Assembly (NCBI RefSeq): GCF_020905375.1
Contig: NZ_JAJJBU010000032.1
Coordinates: forward strand, 30,784-94,783
Direction of reading: 5' to 3'
Length of the DNA: 64,000 nt
Origin: Arthrobacter cryoconiti
GTDB taxonomy: Bacteria; Actinomycetota; Actinomycetes; Actinomycetales; Micrococcaceae
A program made the position numbers and the translations under genes. The notes beneath the pieces are model-generated. The model had not been told where the DNA came from, did no database searches, and was given only the letters and a program-made list of their open reading frames with translations. Positions 12,448 through 22,484 of the stretch are shown here, piece by piece. Numbering within the stretch: position 1 is the first letter of the stretch; every line of letters begins with the position of its first letter.

Positions 12448-13431
12448 ATGCACAGTTCATTGAACACCTCAACGAAGAGCGTGTCCCGCTGGGTATTGTC
12501 CTGCGTTGCCGTCAGCGCACTGCTCATGACCACTGCATGTGGCGGGCAATCCCTCTCAGGGAATAGCCAGTCTTCCGCGCCGGCAGATAGCGCATTTACC
12601 GCAACGCCGGCGCCAACAGAAGATCTAGCCAAAACCGCCATCGACGCCATCAAAGCCGATCCAGCCCTGACCGCGATGCTTCCGGCGTCCATGAGGTCGA
12701 GCGGACTTCGCATGACAACTTCCGAAGGCTACCCGCCCATGGAAATGTTCGCCACAGACGGCAGTACTCTCATCGGGGTAGACCCTTCACTTGGACGCGC
12801 AATTGCCAATAAACTCGGCGTCGCTATTTCCATCAAGAATGAAGATTTCAATGCCCAAATACCTGGTATTACGACCGGACGGTATGACATCATCATGTCT
12901 TCCATGACGGACAATCCGGAACGGAGAAAGACAGTTTCCTTCGTCGACTACGTCCAATCCGGGTCCGGTTGGGTGGTCAAGAAGGGCAATCCTGCCAAGC
13001 TAGGCGCTCCTGACACCGCGTGTGGGAAGACGATCGCCGTCATCGACAACGGATCTTCTCTTGCACTCGTGGAAGGATTCAATAAAGATTGCGTAGCGGC
13101 TGGGAAACCAGCAATCAACATCCTCAAATTTGCCGGCGACCAAGAGGCGATCCTCCAAGTACGCAATGGTCGCGCAGACGCAGGCGTCAACGACTATCCG
13201 GTGGCAGCCTACCGTGCACAAACATCTGATGGCGTCTTGGATGCCGCAGTTATCGATGGGCCCACCAGCCCTTGGGGTATCGCCATGAGTCAAAAGGACC
13301 CCAAAGTCGTTGAAGCCGTCCAAAAGGCTCTTCAGGCACTCATCACTGAGGGCAGCTACGGAAAAATTCTTGACGCGTGGAACGTACAGAAGATGGCTGT
13401 CACATCCGCCGTCGTCAATGACGGCAAGTAG
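12448..13431 (+). CDS. Polar amino-acid ABC transporter substrate-binding lipoprotein
   Basis: A 327-residue family 3 periplasmic-binding-type lipoprotein. The signal peptide ends at the lipobox MTTAC, followed by a low-complexity linker rich in Ser, Ala and Pro. The ligand domain includes SEGYPPMEMF, GVDPSLGRAIA and the MSSMTDNPERRKTVSFVDY block typical of amino-acid binding proteins. The permease and ATPase genes follow directly. The two neighbouring operons (amidohydrolase upstream, arginine deiminase downstream) suggest a basic amino acid or a derivative as ligand, by inference. Confidence 0.9.
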   Translation: MHSSLNTSTKSVSRWVLSCVAVSALLMTTACGGQSLSGNSQSSAPADSAFTATPAPTEDLAKTAIDAIKADPALTAMLPASMRSSGLRMTTSEGYPPMEMFATDGSTLIGVDPSLGRAIANKLGVAISIKNEDFNAQIPGITTGRYDIIMSSMTDNPERRKTVSFVDYVQSGSGWVVKKGNPAKLGAPDTACGKTIAVIDNGSSLALVEGFNKDCVAAGKPAINILKFAGDQEAILQVRNGRADAGVNDYPVAAYRAQTSDGVLDAAVIDGPTSPWGIAMSQKDPKVVEAVQKALQALITEGSYGKILDAWNVQKMAVTSAVVNDGK

Positions 13432-13434
13432 CCA

Positions 13435-14433
13435 ATGCCCAAGCAACGCGTGTTACGTCCAGCCCAGTTGAAGGGCCCCGATGGAGCCCTCGCGCCGGTT
13501 GTCAAACTCAGACATTTGGATCAGTGGTTCGTCGGGGCACTGGCCCTCGCCGTCTTCGCCTGGCTTGCCTTCACATTGGCAACCAACCAAAATATCCGTT
13601 GGAGCGAGGTGGCCGGATACCTGTTTTTCCCAAAAATCATCAGCGGTATCTGGGTCACTTTGATGATCTCTGTGGTGGCGACGGTATTGGGTTTGCTGCT
13701 CGGCATCCTCTTAGCTGTGATGCGGCTTGCCCATAACCCGGTTTTGAATTGGCTAGCCACTCTTTACATTTGGTTTTTCCGCGGGACACCGGTGCTCGTT
13801 CAGCTGATCTTCTGGTACAACTTAGCGTTCCTGTTCCCGCATTTGGTAGTGAAGATTCCTTTCACCACGATTGGCTACATGTGGGACACCAACGACGTCA
13901 TGACAGGCTTCACCTCGGCACTTCTCGGCCTTGGGCTAAACCTGGCGGCATATTTTGCCGAGACTGTTCGTGCCGGTATTCAAGCTGTTGACACCGGCCA
14001 ATCAGAGGCGGCGCTCGCTCTGGGTATGACAAATGGCAAGCGCATGCGCAAGATTGTGCTTCCGCAGGCGTTGCGGATCATTATTCCGCCTACCGGCAAC
14101 GAATTCATTTCCATGCTCAAGACCACATCGTTGGTCTACGTCGTGGCAGGAAATGACCTCATGACCAACGCATCCCAGATTTACAAGCAAAACAACTTAA
14201 TCATGGAACTGCTGATCGTCGCCTCGATTTGGTACATGGTTATGACGGCCATAGCCACGTTCTTTCAATCCAAATTGGAGGCCAAATTCGGAGCGGACGC
14301 GGTCCGGCTTGTCCGGCGGCCCGGGTTCATTCAGCGGCTATTTTTGCGGGTAGGCAGCAATGCTGAATCCTCGGCACCGCAGCCGGCACATGTTCGCGAA
14401 GACGTTACCACCATGGGCAAGGAGATGTCATGA
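13435..14433 (+). CDS. Amino-acid ABC transporter permease (HisM/GlnP type)
   Basis: A 332-residue His/Glu/Gln/Arg-type permease with about five membrane segments. It includes the [12 protein letters not shown] segment and the EAA loop contacting the ATPase ([23 protein letters not shown]). The N-terminus has an extra segment of about 30 residues and the C-terminus a soluble tail of about 40 residues. It starts 3 nt after the binding-protein stop and overlaps the ATPase by 4 nt. Confidence 0.93.
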   Translation: MPKQRVLRPAQLKGPDGALAPVVKLRHLDQWFVGALALAVFAWLAFTLATNQNIRWSEVAGYLFFPKIISGIWVTLMISVVATVLGLLLGILLAVMRLAHNPVLNWLATLYIWFFRGTPVLVQLIFWYNLAFLFPHLVVKIPFTTIGYMWDTNDVMTGFTSALLGLGLNLAAYFAETVRAGIQAVDTGQSEAALALGMTNGKRMRKIVLPQALRIIIPPTGNEFISMLKTTSLVYVVAGNDLMTNASQIYKQNNLIMELLIVASIWYMVMTAIATFFQSKLEAKFGADAVRLVRRPGFIQRLFLRVGSNAESSAPQPAHVREDVTTMGKEMS

Positions 14434-15197
14434 GTTTGCCGCTTCACGTTCAGGCACAAGGGGTGACCAAATCCTTTGGATCACACCAAGTGCTAACCGG
14501 AGTTAATTTCACAGTGGCCCCTGGGGAGGTAAGTTGCATTATCGGGCCCTCCGGCTCGGGCAAATCTACCTTCCTTCGGTGCCTCAACGCTCTCGAGACG
14601 TACGACGCCGGCACCTTGGCAGTGAATGGCCAACAAGTCGGTTATGACTACAGGGATGGAAAATATTATGAATGGTCGAACAAACAATTCGCCGCGTTCA
14701 GGTCCAAACTGGGCATGGTCTTTCAGAGGTTCAACCTGTTCGGTCACCTCAGCGCAGAGGAAAACGTTGCGTGCGCACTGGTAGAAGTGCGTGGTATCAA
14801 TAGGTCCGCCGCAAGAACGCGTGCTTTAGAGGAGCTTCGCAAGGTCGGCTTAGCCAACCACAGCCATAAGCGCCCGCACCAACTCTCCGGGGGGCAACAG
14901 CAACGGGTGGCAATCGCGCGCGCACTAGCCATGGATCCAGAAGTCATGCTCTTCGATGAGCCCACGTCAGCACTTGATCCGGAGCTGGTTGATGAAGTCC
15001 TGGAGACGATGAAGCTACTGGCACAGGAGGGCATGACGATGATTGTGGTGACGCACGAGATGGGATTTGCCCGGGAAGTGGGCGACACCGTGAACTTCTT
15101 CGACAACGGGGCGATCGTGGAATCGGGAAAGCCCAACGATGTTTTATCTAACCCACAGATGGATCGCACCAAGGCCTTTCTCGCTAAAGTTCTTTAG
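14430..15197 (+). CDS. Amino-acid ABC transporter ATP-binding protein
   Basis: A 255-residue GlnQ/HisP-type ATPase with Walker [10 protein letters not shown], signature LSGGQQQRV, Walker [13 protein letters not shown] and the switch His in VVTHEMGFA. Between Walker A and the Q-loop it carries a short insertion (about residues 72-92, including [12 protein letters not shown]), which some basic amino-acid transporters also have. It overlaps the permease by 4 nt and closes the transporter unit. A strong hairpin follows its stop. Confidence 0.94.
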   Translation: MSLPLHVQAQGVTKSFGSHQVLTGVNFTVAPGEVSCIIGPSGSGKSTFLRCLNALETYDAGTLAVNGQQVGYDYRDGKYYEWSNKQFAAFRSKLGMVFQRFNLFGHLSAEENVACALVEVRGINRSAARTRALEELRKVGLANHSHKRPHQLSGGQQQRVAIARALAMDPEVMLFDEPTSALDPELVDEVLETMKLLAQEGMTMIVVTHEMGFAREVGDTVNFFDNGAIVESGKPNDVLSNPQMDRTKAFLAKVL

Positions 15198-15210
15198 CTC
15201 ACAGAAATAA

Positions 15211-15238
15211 TGCGGGAGAGAGTAGTTTCTCTCCCGCA
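15211..15238 (+). terminator. Hairpin after the amino-acid ABC transporter
   Basis: An 11-bp perfect stem (TGCGGGAGAGA pairing with TCTCTCCCGCA) with a 6-nt loop sits 13 nt after the ATPase stop. There is no U tract, as in many actinobacterial terminators. It overlaps the first possible ATG (15210) of the antiporter frame, which argues for the later start there. Confidence 0.65.
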
Positions 15239-15296
15239 GCGCGAGGCAGGACCAAAGACCCTTCCCCGGGAGCTGGCCCCGCCGGATGATCAACGT

Positions 15297-16727
15297 ATGA
15301 ACACTATTGCGAAGCCGGGCCCATCAGAAAAGTCTCCCGGCCAGCTGGGCCTCCCCGCCGCGTCTGCTTTGGTAATCGGCTCAGTCATAGGCACCGGTGT
15401 CTTCGGTATCCCCTCTGCCCTTGCCATGTTCGGCCCCATCAGCCTCGTTGCTTTTGTACTCGTGACCATTGGAGCGTTGGCACTCGCGATCGTCTTCGGG
15501 TGGCTTGCCCAAAGGATTCCAGGATCCGGTGGCCCCTATCTCTATGCCCGCGACGCGTTCGGGGATTTCGCAGGATTCCTCACTGGCTGGTCGTATTGGG
15601 TTACTGCCTGGGTGGGCAACGCCGCTATCGTGGTCGCATTGACCGGCTATGTTGAAGTCTTTATCAATAAGGATCACAACATCGGTTGGTCCATCGTGAT
15701 CGCTACCGTGGGCTTGTGGATCCCGGTGCTCATTAACGTGGTGGGCATCAGAACTTTAGGTGCGGCGCAGGCAATCTTCACGCTTCTAAAAATCGTGCCG
15801 CTGGTCTTCATCGCCATTGTGGGCCTGTTCTTCCTCAAGGGAGCGAACTTTGGCGCATTCAACTCCTCTGGCACCAGTGGCTGGAGCGCAATTGCAGGGG
15901 CCGGAGCGATTGCGCTCTTCGCTTACCTCGGCATTGAGACAGCTTCAGTGGCAGCGGGTCGAGTCCGCAACCCCGAGAAGAACGTTCGCCGGGCCACCAT
16001 TTGGGGCACTGTCGTCTGCGCCGTCATTTATGTGCTGGGGACGCTAGTGGTCTTTGGCACAGTCAATAATCAGGCGCTTCGGCTCTCAATCGCCCCCTTT
16101 AGTGATGCGGCAAATGCCATCTTCGGTGGAACCGTCGGCGGCCAGCTCATCGCTGCCGCGGCAATCATCTCCGGCCTCGGCGCTCTGGTTGGTTGGACCT
16201 TCATTGTCGGCGAAATGCCGTACGCTGCGGCCAAGGATGGAATGTTTCCACGCATTTTTGCCGGCGAGCGCCGCGGTCTGCCAATCTTTGGCATTCTCTC
16301 CTCCACGATCCTCGCCACGCTGCTGACGGTTCTTGCCTATACAAGCTTCGCCAATGTATTCACCACGGTGCTGCTACTGACGGTGTTTACCGCTGTGATC
16401 CCCTACATGCTCTCCGCTGGCGCGCAAGTGTTCTGGTTACTCTCGCACCGTCGCGAAACTTCCTGGGCGCACTTCGCCAAGGACGTCACCATCGCAAGTG
16501 TTGCCCTAGCCTTCACATTTTGGGCACTGGCTGGAAGCGGAGCCCAAGCTGCCTACTACGGAGTCTTCTGCTTTCTTCTCGGTGTGCCCCTGTACATCTG
16601 GTTGCGGGTATCGACCCCGCACGACGGCGAAAAGCCCCCGCTCGGCCCTGTGGCCGACAGCGCCACCATTGCCCAACCTTTGACCACTTCTCCCCCGTCT
16701 ACCCTTGAAATTGGAGTCTTCCCATGA
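15297..16727 (+). CDS. APC-family arginine/ornithine (or agmatine) antiporter, ArcD/AdiC-like
   Basis: A 476-residue polytopic carrier with about 12 membrane segments and the APC signature [15 protein letters not shown] near the N-terminus. It heads the arginine deiminase genes, so arginine uptake in exchange for ornithine is the expected role. I chose the ATG at 15297 because the earlier in-frame ATG at 15210 lies inside the preceding terminator hairpin. The ribosome binding site of 15297 is weak, so the start remains uncertain. The end overlaps arcA by 4 nt. Sequence resemblance is to AdiC-type APC carriers rather than the distinct ArcD family of Pseudomonas. Confidence 0.85.
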   Translation: MNTIAKPGPSEKSPGQLGLPAASALVIGSVIGTGVFGIPSALAMFGPISLVAFVLVTIGALALAIVFGWLAQRIPGSGGPYLYARDAFGDFAGFLTGWSYWVTAWVGNAAIVVALTGYVEVFINKDHNIGWSIVIATVGLWIPVLINVVGIRTLGAAQAIFTLLKIVPLVFIAIVGLFFLKGANFGAFNSSGTSGWSAIAGAGAIALFAYLGIETASVAAGRVRNPEKNVRRATIWGTVVCAVIYVLGTLVVFGTVNNQALRLSIAPFSDAANAIFGGTVGGQLIAAAAIISGLGALVGWTFIVGEMPYAAAKDGMFPRIFAGERRGLPIFGILSSTILATLLTVLAYTSFANVFTTVLLLTVFTAVIPYMLSAGAQVFWLLSHRRETSWAHFAKDVTIASVALAFTFWALAGSGAQAAYYGVFCFLLGVPLYIWLRVSTPHDGEKPPLGPVADSATIAQPLTTSPPSTLEIGVFP

Positions 16728-18019
16728 CAATGCCTACCGTTGCACTTAGCGAGCATCCGGCCGGAGCCGCACCCGCTCAAGGAAACGCCGTTCAGAACTT
16801 GGGCGTACATTCCGAAGTTGGCAAATTGCGCCAAGTGATCACTCACCGGCCAGGCGCTGAGCTCAGCCGGCTGACACCGCAGAACCGCGAGGAACTGCTC
16901 TTCGATGACGTTCTGTGGCCGGCCCGAGCCCGCTCGGAGCACGATGGCTTCGCAGACGTCATGGTCTCACGCGGGATCGAAGTCCATCATTTTTCCGATC
17001 TTTTGGCGCAGACCATGGAGATCAAAGAGGCCAGAGACTTCGTCCTTGATCGACTCTGCACACCGGATTCATTCGGACCAACATTTTCACCACACCTTCG
17101 CAGTTTCTTAGCCACTCAAGCGCCTGACAGGCTGGTCGAGTTGCTCATAGGCGGCATCCTGGCGGAGGACCTTCCGGACGCATCTGAACCGAGCCTCTAT
17201 GGGCAAGCCCTCAGCGCCGACGGGTTCCTAGTCGCCCCCGTGCCAAACTCTTTGTTCCCCCGGGATAGTTCTGCCTGGATCTATGGTGGGGTCAACGTCA
17301 ACGTAATGGCCAAGCCCGCCCGTGTTCGCGAAACTGATCACGTCCGTGCGATCTACAAATATCACCCAATGTTCGCCCAGAGCACCTTCCTTGAGTACAA
17401 CGTTGATGAAAGCAGGATCCACTCCACCATTGAAGGTGGTGACATCCATGTCTTGGGATACGGGTGCGTGCTCATCGGCATGGGCGAGCGGACAAGCCCA
17501 ATGGCCGTCGAACTACTCGCCCGGCAGTTGTTCGCCACGGGGCAGGCGACCTCCGTGATCGCCATTAAACTCCCAAAGTCACACGCTCTGATGCATTTGG
17601 ACACGCTCATGACCATGGTCGATGTTGACACTTTCGTGCTGTATCCCAACGTCGAAGAATCATCATTGCGGGCATGGAAGATCACGGCCACACAGGAGCC
17701 AGCAAGTGGAGCACTCCTGGTGGGTCCGGAGCGAGGGCTCTTTGAGCTCATCAGCGAAGCCCTGGGAAAGCCCACATTACGGATACTGAAAGCGGACGAA
17801 GACAGTAGAGCCGCGGAGCGGGAGCAATGGGATGACGCCAATAACTACCTAACGCTCGAGCCCGGAGTGGTCATCGGCTACGACCGAAACGTCGCCACCA
17901 ACACCCTGTTACGTAAAAACGGGATAGAGGTCATTACCGTGGCCGGTAGTGAACTGGGCCGTGGTCGCGGCGGATCGCGCTGCATGTCCTGTCCCATCCA
18001 GCGCGACACCGCAGAGTAG
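16724..18019 (+). CDS. arcA: Arginine deiminase
   Basis: This enzyme hydrolyses arginine to citrulline and ammonia in the first step of the arginine deiminase pathway. The 431-residue protein has the expected guanidino-modifying active site: the FPRD motif in [16 protein letters not shown] in [13 protein letters not shown], and the nucleophile Cys420 in [11 protein letters not shown] near the C-terminus. Its ATG overlaps the antiporter stop by 4 nt. It is cytosolic. The released ammonia also buffers acid. Confidence 0.97.
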   Translation: MTMPTVALSEHPAGAAPAQGNAVQNLGVHSEVGKLRQVITHRPGAELSRLTPQNREELLFDDVLWPARARSEHDGFADVMVSRGIEVHHFSDLLAQTMEIKEARDFVLDRLCTPDSFGPTFSPHLRSFLATQAPDRLVELLIGGILAEDLPDASEPSLYGQALSADGFLVAPVPNSLFPRDSSAWIYGGVNVNVMAKPARVRETDHVRAIYKYHPMFAQSTFLEYNVDESRIHSTIEGGDIHVLGYGCVLIGMGERTSPMAVELLARQLFATGQATSVIAIKLPKSHALMHLDTLMTMVDVDTFVLYPNVEESSLRAWKITATQEPASGALLVGPERGLFELISEALGKPTLRILKADEDSRAAEREQWDDANNYLTLEPGVVIGYDRNVATNTLLRKNGIEVITVAGSELGRGRGGSRCMSCPIQRDTAE

Positions 18020-18029
18020 GGACACCCCC

Positions 18030-19061
18030 ATGACCATCACAACGACTCCGCAGACAGCCACTATCAAGCATCTGCTGCGTGACACCGACCTCTCCCGCCC
18101 CGTCTATGAGCAGCTACTAGCGGACGCCGCCCTCCTCAAGCGAGAAAAAGCCTCCGGGAGCATTCAGCCACACTTGTGCGGGCTCAACGTCGCCGTCATT
18201 TTCGAAAAGCCCTCGACGCGTACACGCAGCGCCTTTGAAGTGGCACTGCACGAGGAGGGGGCCGGATGTACCTACATGGATTCAGCGAGCAGTCACTTGG
18301 GCAGCTCCGAGTCATTCGAGGACACGGCGCACGTGCTGAGCCGTTTTTTCGACGGCATCGCCTACCGCGGGTTCGCCCAGAGTGGGGTCGATCAACTCGC
18401 CGAGCATGGTTCAATCCCCGTCTGGAATGCACTTACTAATGAATGGCATCCCACTCAGGCACTGGCTGACATGCTCACGATGCGAGAGACCAGCGAAAAA
18501 CCACTCAAGGACATCGTTGTCACGTTCCTCGGCGACGGTCACAACAATGTGGCCAACAGCCTCATGACGTCCGCGGCAATCCTCGGCATGGATGTGAGAA
18601 TCGGGGCCCCAGAACTCCTCCAACCAGACCCAGCAGTCATCGACGCCGCACGTCTTATAGCGAGCCGTTCCGGGGCTCGGATCACTGTCACCACCGATGT
18701 TAACGCCGCGATCGCCGGAGCTGACTTTCTCTACACGGACGTCTGGGTGAGCATGGGTGAATCTGATGAGCTCTGGGATCAGCGTGTTCCGTTGCTCTTG
18801 CCCTACCGTATTGACGTGGATCTGATGCATGGGACCGGAAATGCGAAGACTCAGTTCCTGCACTGCTTGCCCAGCATCCATGACAGCACCACGGTCTTGG
18901 GGAAGAAGATCTACGATCGCTTCGGACTGGACGGGGCTGAAGTGAGCAATGACGTCTTCCGCTCCCCCGCCTCACGTGTCTACGACCAGGCCGAGAACCG
19001 CATGCATACCATCAAGGCGATCATGCTCGCGTCCTTCGCCCCGATGAATACCGGCAGCTGA
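18030..19061 (+). CDS. arcB: Ornithine carbamoyltransferase, catabolic
   Basis: This enzyme catalyses phosphorolysis of citrulline to ornithine and carbamoyl phosphate. I start at the ATG at 18030, 10 nt after arcA, giving 343 residues. Visible motifs are the carbamoyl-phosphate loop EKPSTRTRSAFEVA, NEWHPTQ, the ornithine-binding DVWVSMGE loop and the HCLP active-site Cys segment (written HCLPSIHD, where HCLPAFHD is more usual). Position between arcA and arcC indicates the catabolic role. arcC starts 1 nt after its stop. Confidence 0.95.
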   Translation: MTITTTPQTATIKHLLRDTDLSRPVYEQLLADAALLKREKASGSIQPHLCGLNVAVIFEKPSTRTRSAFEVALHEEGAGCTYMDSASSHLGSSESFEDTAHVLSRFFDGIAYRGFAQSGVDQLAEHGSIPVWNALTNEWHPTQALADMLTMRETSEKPLKDIVVTFLGDGHNNVANSLMTSAAILGMDVRIGAPELLQPDPAVIDAARLIASRSGARITVTTDVNAAIAGADFLYTDVWVSMGESDELWDQRVPLLLPYRIDVDLMHGTGNAKTQFLHCLPSIHDSTTVLGKKIYDRFGLDGAEVSNDVFRSPASRVYDQAENRMHTIKAIMLASFAPMNTGS

Positions 19062-19062
19062 T

Positions 19063-19974
19063 ATGAGGATCGTGGTCGCGCTGGGCGGTAACGCCTTGCT
19101 AGAGAGAAAGGACAAGCCAGATGCCGCCGTCGAACGCCACCATATCCGTGACGCAGCAGCAGCGCTGGCCCCTTTGGCTCACGATCATCAACTCATTATT
19201 TGTCACGGAAATGGTCCTCAAGTGGGGCTGTTAGCGATGGAGAGTGAAGCCGATCCCGCACTGAGCCGGCCCTATCCACTAGATGCGCTTGGAGCCCAGA
19301 CTCAGGGCATGATCGGTTACTGGCTCACCCAGGAACTGCGCAATTGCGGTGTCGTGAGCCCCATCGTCGCCGTCATCACCCAAACTCTGGTTGATTCGTT
19401 CGATCCAGGGTTTGCCTCTCCGACGAAGTTCATTGGACGCTCCTATTCCCATCAGGAAGCTCTGGAGCTGGCCGCACGCCATGGCTGGGAGGTGCGTGCC
19501 GACGGCGCCCGGTGGCGTCGGGTGGTTGCCTCGCCGCGGCCTATCGGAATCATCGAACAAGACTCCATTTCACGTCTTTTAGACCTAGGCACAGTGGTCG
19601 TGTGTGGCGGCGGTGGCGGATCTCCCGTGATCTTGGATCCCGCAGGCCAGCTGCGTGGAGTTGAGGCTGTGGTCGATAAGGACTATACCTCCGCACGCAT
19701 TGCCGTCAACGTGGGTGCGGACAGACTGCTCCTGCTCACCGACGTCGAAGCCGTGATGAATGACTTCGGAACGCCAGCAGCACGTGCCATTGATCGCATC
19801 AGCGTTGACGAACTAGCAACGCTGAACCTGCCAGCCGGTTCGATGGGGCCCAAGGTCGCGGCAGCGGCATGGTTTACAGCCCGAACCTCTCACCCGTCTG
19901 CCATTGGGGCCCTCGTACAGGGCGCCGAAGTTCTGAGCGGGCGCGCAGGAACCACCATCACGTCTCACCCATGA
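19063..19974 (+). CDS. arcC: Carbamate kinase
   Basis: This enzyme transfers the phosphate of carbamoyl phosphate to ADP, giving one ATP per arginine. The 303-residue protein has the amino-acid kinase nucleotide loop ALGGNALL at the N-terminus, CHGNGPQVG, a GGGGGSPV segment and the late GSMGPKV helix. It is the last arc gene; phosphoketolase follows after 16 nt. Confidence 0.95.
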   Translation: MRIVVALGGNALLERKDKPDAAVERHHIRDAAAALAPLAHDHQLIICHGNGPQVGLLAMESEADPALSRPYPLDALGAQTQGMIGYWLTQELRNCGVVSPIVAVITQTLVDSFDPGFASPTKFIGRSYSHQEALELAARHGWEVRADGARWRRVVASPRPIGIIEQDSISRLLDLGTVVVCGGGGGSPVILDPAGQLRGVEAVVDKDYTSARIAVNVGADRLLLLTDVEAVMNDFGTPAARAIDRISVDELATLNLPAGSMGPKVAAAAWFTARTSHPSAIGALVQGAEVLSGRAGTTITSHP

Positions 19975-19990
19975 CAAAAGGAGTAAGCGC

Positions 19991-22447
19991 ATGACTGAGC
20001 CGAAAAAGACCACCAACACAGCAATTTCCGTCCCCGCCGCAGCAGCACACCCAGAAGGCACCGCACTGGAGCAGGTTCTAGATCCACACTTGTTATCCAG
20101 AATGGATGCGTACTGGCGTGCGGCCAACTATCTGTCCGTGGGACAGATCTATCTTTATGAAAATCCCTTACTCAAACGTCCCTTGGTGTTCTCTGATGTG
20201 AAGCCTCTGGTGGTCGGTCATTGGGGAACAACACCGGGCCAGAATTTCATCTACGTGCACTTGAACAGGGTGATCGTCAAATACGGGCTGGACATGTTTT
20301 ATGTCGCAGGGCCCGGGCATGGTGGGCCTGCGCTGGTAGCCAACACGTACCTAGAAGGTAGCTATTCGCAGATCTACCCTGACATCAGCCAGGATGAACA
20401 AGGGATGAAGAAGCTGTTCAAGCAGTTTTCTTTCCCGGGCGGTATTTCAAGCCATGTCGCTCCCACCACCCCAGGCTCCATCCATGAAGGCGGAGAGCTC
20501 GGCTACTCACTCAGCCACGCCTTTGGTGCCGCTTTCGATAATCCTGAGCTGATTGTTGCCTGCGTGGTCGGCGATGGTGAGGCAGAGACCGGCCCTCTGG
20601 CTACTGCATGGCAGTCCACAAAGTTCCTCAACCCGGTCAGTGACGGGGCGGTCCTTCCGATCCTGCATCTCAACGGCTATAAGATCAGCAATCCAACCGT
20701 GCTAGCCCGGATTGAGCACGAGGAATTGGACCAGTTCTTACGTGGCTGTGGCTGGGATCCGCGCTACGTCGAAGGCGATGATCCAGAAGTGATGCACCAG
20801 CTGATGGCCAGCGTTCTGGATGAAGCCATCGAAGATGTGCGCTCAATCCAGTCTGATGCCCGCGTGGATGGCTGCACACTGCGACCACGCTGGCCCATGA
20901 TCGTGCTGCGCTCCCCCAAAGGCTGGACCGGACCGAAAATGGTTGACGGGGTGCAGATCGAAGGCACCTACCGCTCACACCAAGTGCCCCTACTTGTGGA
21001 TGAGGCACATCCTGGGCACGTTCAACAGCTAGAAGATTGGATGCGCAGCTACAGGCCAGAAGAGCTTTTCGATGACAACGGCCGGTTGCTGCCCGCTCTC
21101 GCAGAGCTAGCCCCTTCCGGAGAACAACGGATGGGCTCCAACCCACACACCAACGGCGGGTTGCTCTTGGTGGAACTGCGGATGCCCGATTTCCGTGTCC
21201 ACGCAGTTGCGGTCACCGTTCCTGGGGCGGTGACAGCTCAGGACACACGTGTCTTGGGAGGTTTTCTGCGCGATGTCATCTCGCTGAATACGGAACGACG
21301 CAACTTTCGCGTCTTTGGCCCCGACGAAACTCTTTCAAACATGTTAGATGCGGTTTTTGAGGTCACAGACCGACAATGGGAAGCTAGCGTCGTCGAAGGG
21401 GATCAGTCACTGGCACCATCCGGGATGGTGCTGGATTCGATGCTCTCTGAGCACCAATGCCAAGGATGGTTGGAAGGCTATTTGCTCACCGGCCGGCACG
21501 GGCTGTTCAACTGCTACGAGGCATTCATACACATCGTCGACTCCATGTTTAATCAGCATGCAAAATGGCTCAAAATTACCAAGGCTCTTCCTTGGCGGCG
21601 TGACATTTCTTCGCTTAACTACCTGTTGGCTTCGCACGTGTGGCAGCAGGATCACAATGGCTTCACCCACCAGGATCCCGGTTTCCTTGACCATGTGGTC
21701 AATAAGAAGGCAGATATCGTCCGGGTCTACCTCCCACCGGATGCCAACTGCCTGCTCTCTGTAGCCGATCATTGTTTGCGAAGCCGCCACTACGTCAATG
21801 TCATCGTCGCCGGCAAGCACGCGATGCCGCAGTGGCTTTCCATGGCGGAAGCTGAGCTCCACTGCACGAAAGGAATAGGGATCTGGGAGTGGGCCAGCAA
21901 CGACAAAGGGACTGAACCCGACGTCGTTCTGGCGTGTTGTGGGGACACGCCCACACTTGAGGTACTTGGTGCCGTCTCCATCCTGCATGAATATTTGCCT
22001 GAGCTAAAAATAAGGGTGGTAAACGTGGTGGATTTGATGAAACTCCAATCTGCCAGCGAGCATCCACACGGCCTCTCCGATGCCGATTACGATTCGTTGT
22101 TCACAAAAGACAAACACATTGTGTTCGCCTTCCACGGATATCCGAGCCTTATCCACCGCCTCACGTACCGGCGCACCAATCACAACTTGCATGTGCGCGG
22201 GTATAACGAAGAGGGCACCATCACCACACCCTTTGACATGCGCGTACAGAACCGCTTGGACCGTTTTCATCTAGTCCAAGACGTGATCGATCGGCTGCCA
22301 CAGCTTGGCTCAACCGGAGACTACCTCAAAGAAAGAATGGCCAATAAGCTGATCGAACACAATTTTTACATCAATCAACACGGCCAGGACCTCCCGGAGA
22401 TCCGTAACTGGACTTGGGCCCCCCACGGTGCGGAAAATGCCAGCTGA
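19991..22447 (+). CDS. xfp: Phosphoketolase (xylulose-5-phosphate/fructose-6-phosphate)
   Basis: A thiamine-diphosphate enzyme that splits xylulose-5-phosphate (and often fructose-6-phosphate) with inorganic phosphate to acetyl phosphate plus an aldose phosphate. The 818 residues are full length. Family landmarks are [37 protein letters not shown], the [12 protein letters not shown] cofactor motif and [12 protein letters not shown] clear AAAGGAG precedes the ATG. Acetyl phosphate can yield ATP through acetate kinase, which is not in this window. Placement in an arc operon suggests a shared role in substrate-level phosphorylation. Confidence 0.96.
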   Translation: MTEPKKTTNTAISVPAAAAHPEGTALEQVLDPHLLSRMDAYWRAANYLSVGQIYLYENPLLKRPLVFSDVKPLVVGHWGTTPGQNFIYVHLNRVIVKYGLDMFYVAGPGHGGPALVANTYLEGSYSQIYPDISQDEQGMKKLFKQFSFPGGISSHVAPTTPGSIHEGGELGYSLSHAFGAAFDNPELIVACVVGDGEAETGPLATAWQSTKFLNPVSDGAVLPILHLNGYKISNPTVLARIEHEELDQFLRGCGWDPRYVEGDDPEVMHQLMASVLDEAIEDVRSIQSDARVDGCTLRPRWPMIVLRSPKGWTGPKMVDGVQIEGTYRSHQVPLLVDEAHPGHVQQLEDWMRSYRPEELFDDNGRLLPALAELAPSGEQRMGSNPHTNGGLLLVELRMPDFRVHAVAVTVPGAVTAQDTRVLGGFLRDVISLNTERRNFRVFGPDETLSNMLDAVFEVTDRQWEASVVEGDQSLAPSGMVLDSMLSEHQCQGWLEGYLLTGRHGLFNCYEAFIHIVDSMFNQHAKWLKITKALPWRRDISSLNYLLASHVWQQDHNGFTHQDPGFLDHVVNKKADIVRVYLPPDANCLLSVADHCLRSRHYVNVIVAGKHAMPQWLSMAEAELHCTKGIGIWEWASNDKGTEPDVVLACCGDTPTLEVLGAVSILHEYLPELKIRVVNVVDLMKLQSASEHPHGLSDADYDSLFTKDKHIVFAFHGYPSLIHRLTYRRTNHNLHVRGYNEEGTITTPFDMRVQNRLDRFHLVQDVIDRLPQLGSTGDYLKERMANKLIEHNFYINQHGQDLPEIRNWTWAPHGAENAS

Positions 22448-22484
22448 TACAGTGTCAGCATTCGTCCCGGGAGGAACCGGGAAC

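Noticed and set aside
15210..15296. Earlier ATG for the arginine antiporter
   Set aside because: It lies inside a terminator hairpin and adds 29 residues with no transporter character.
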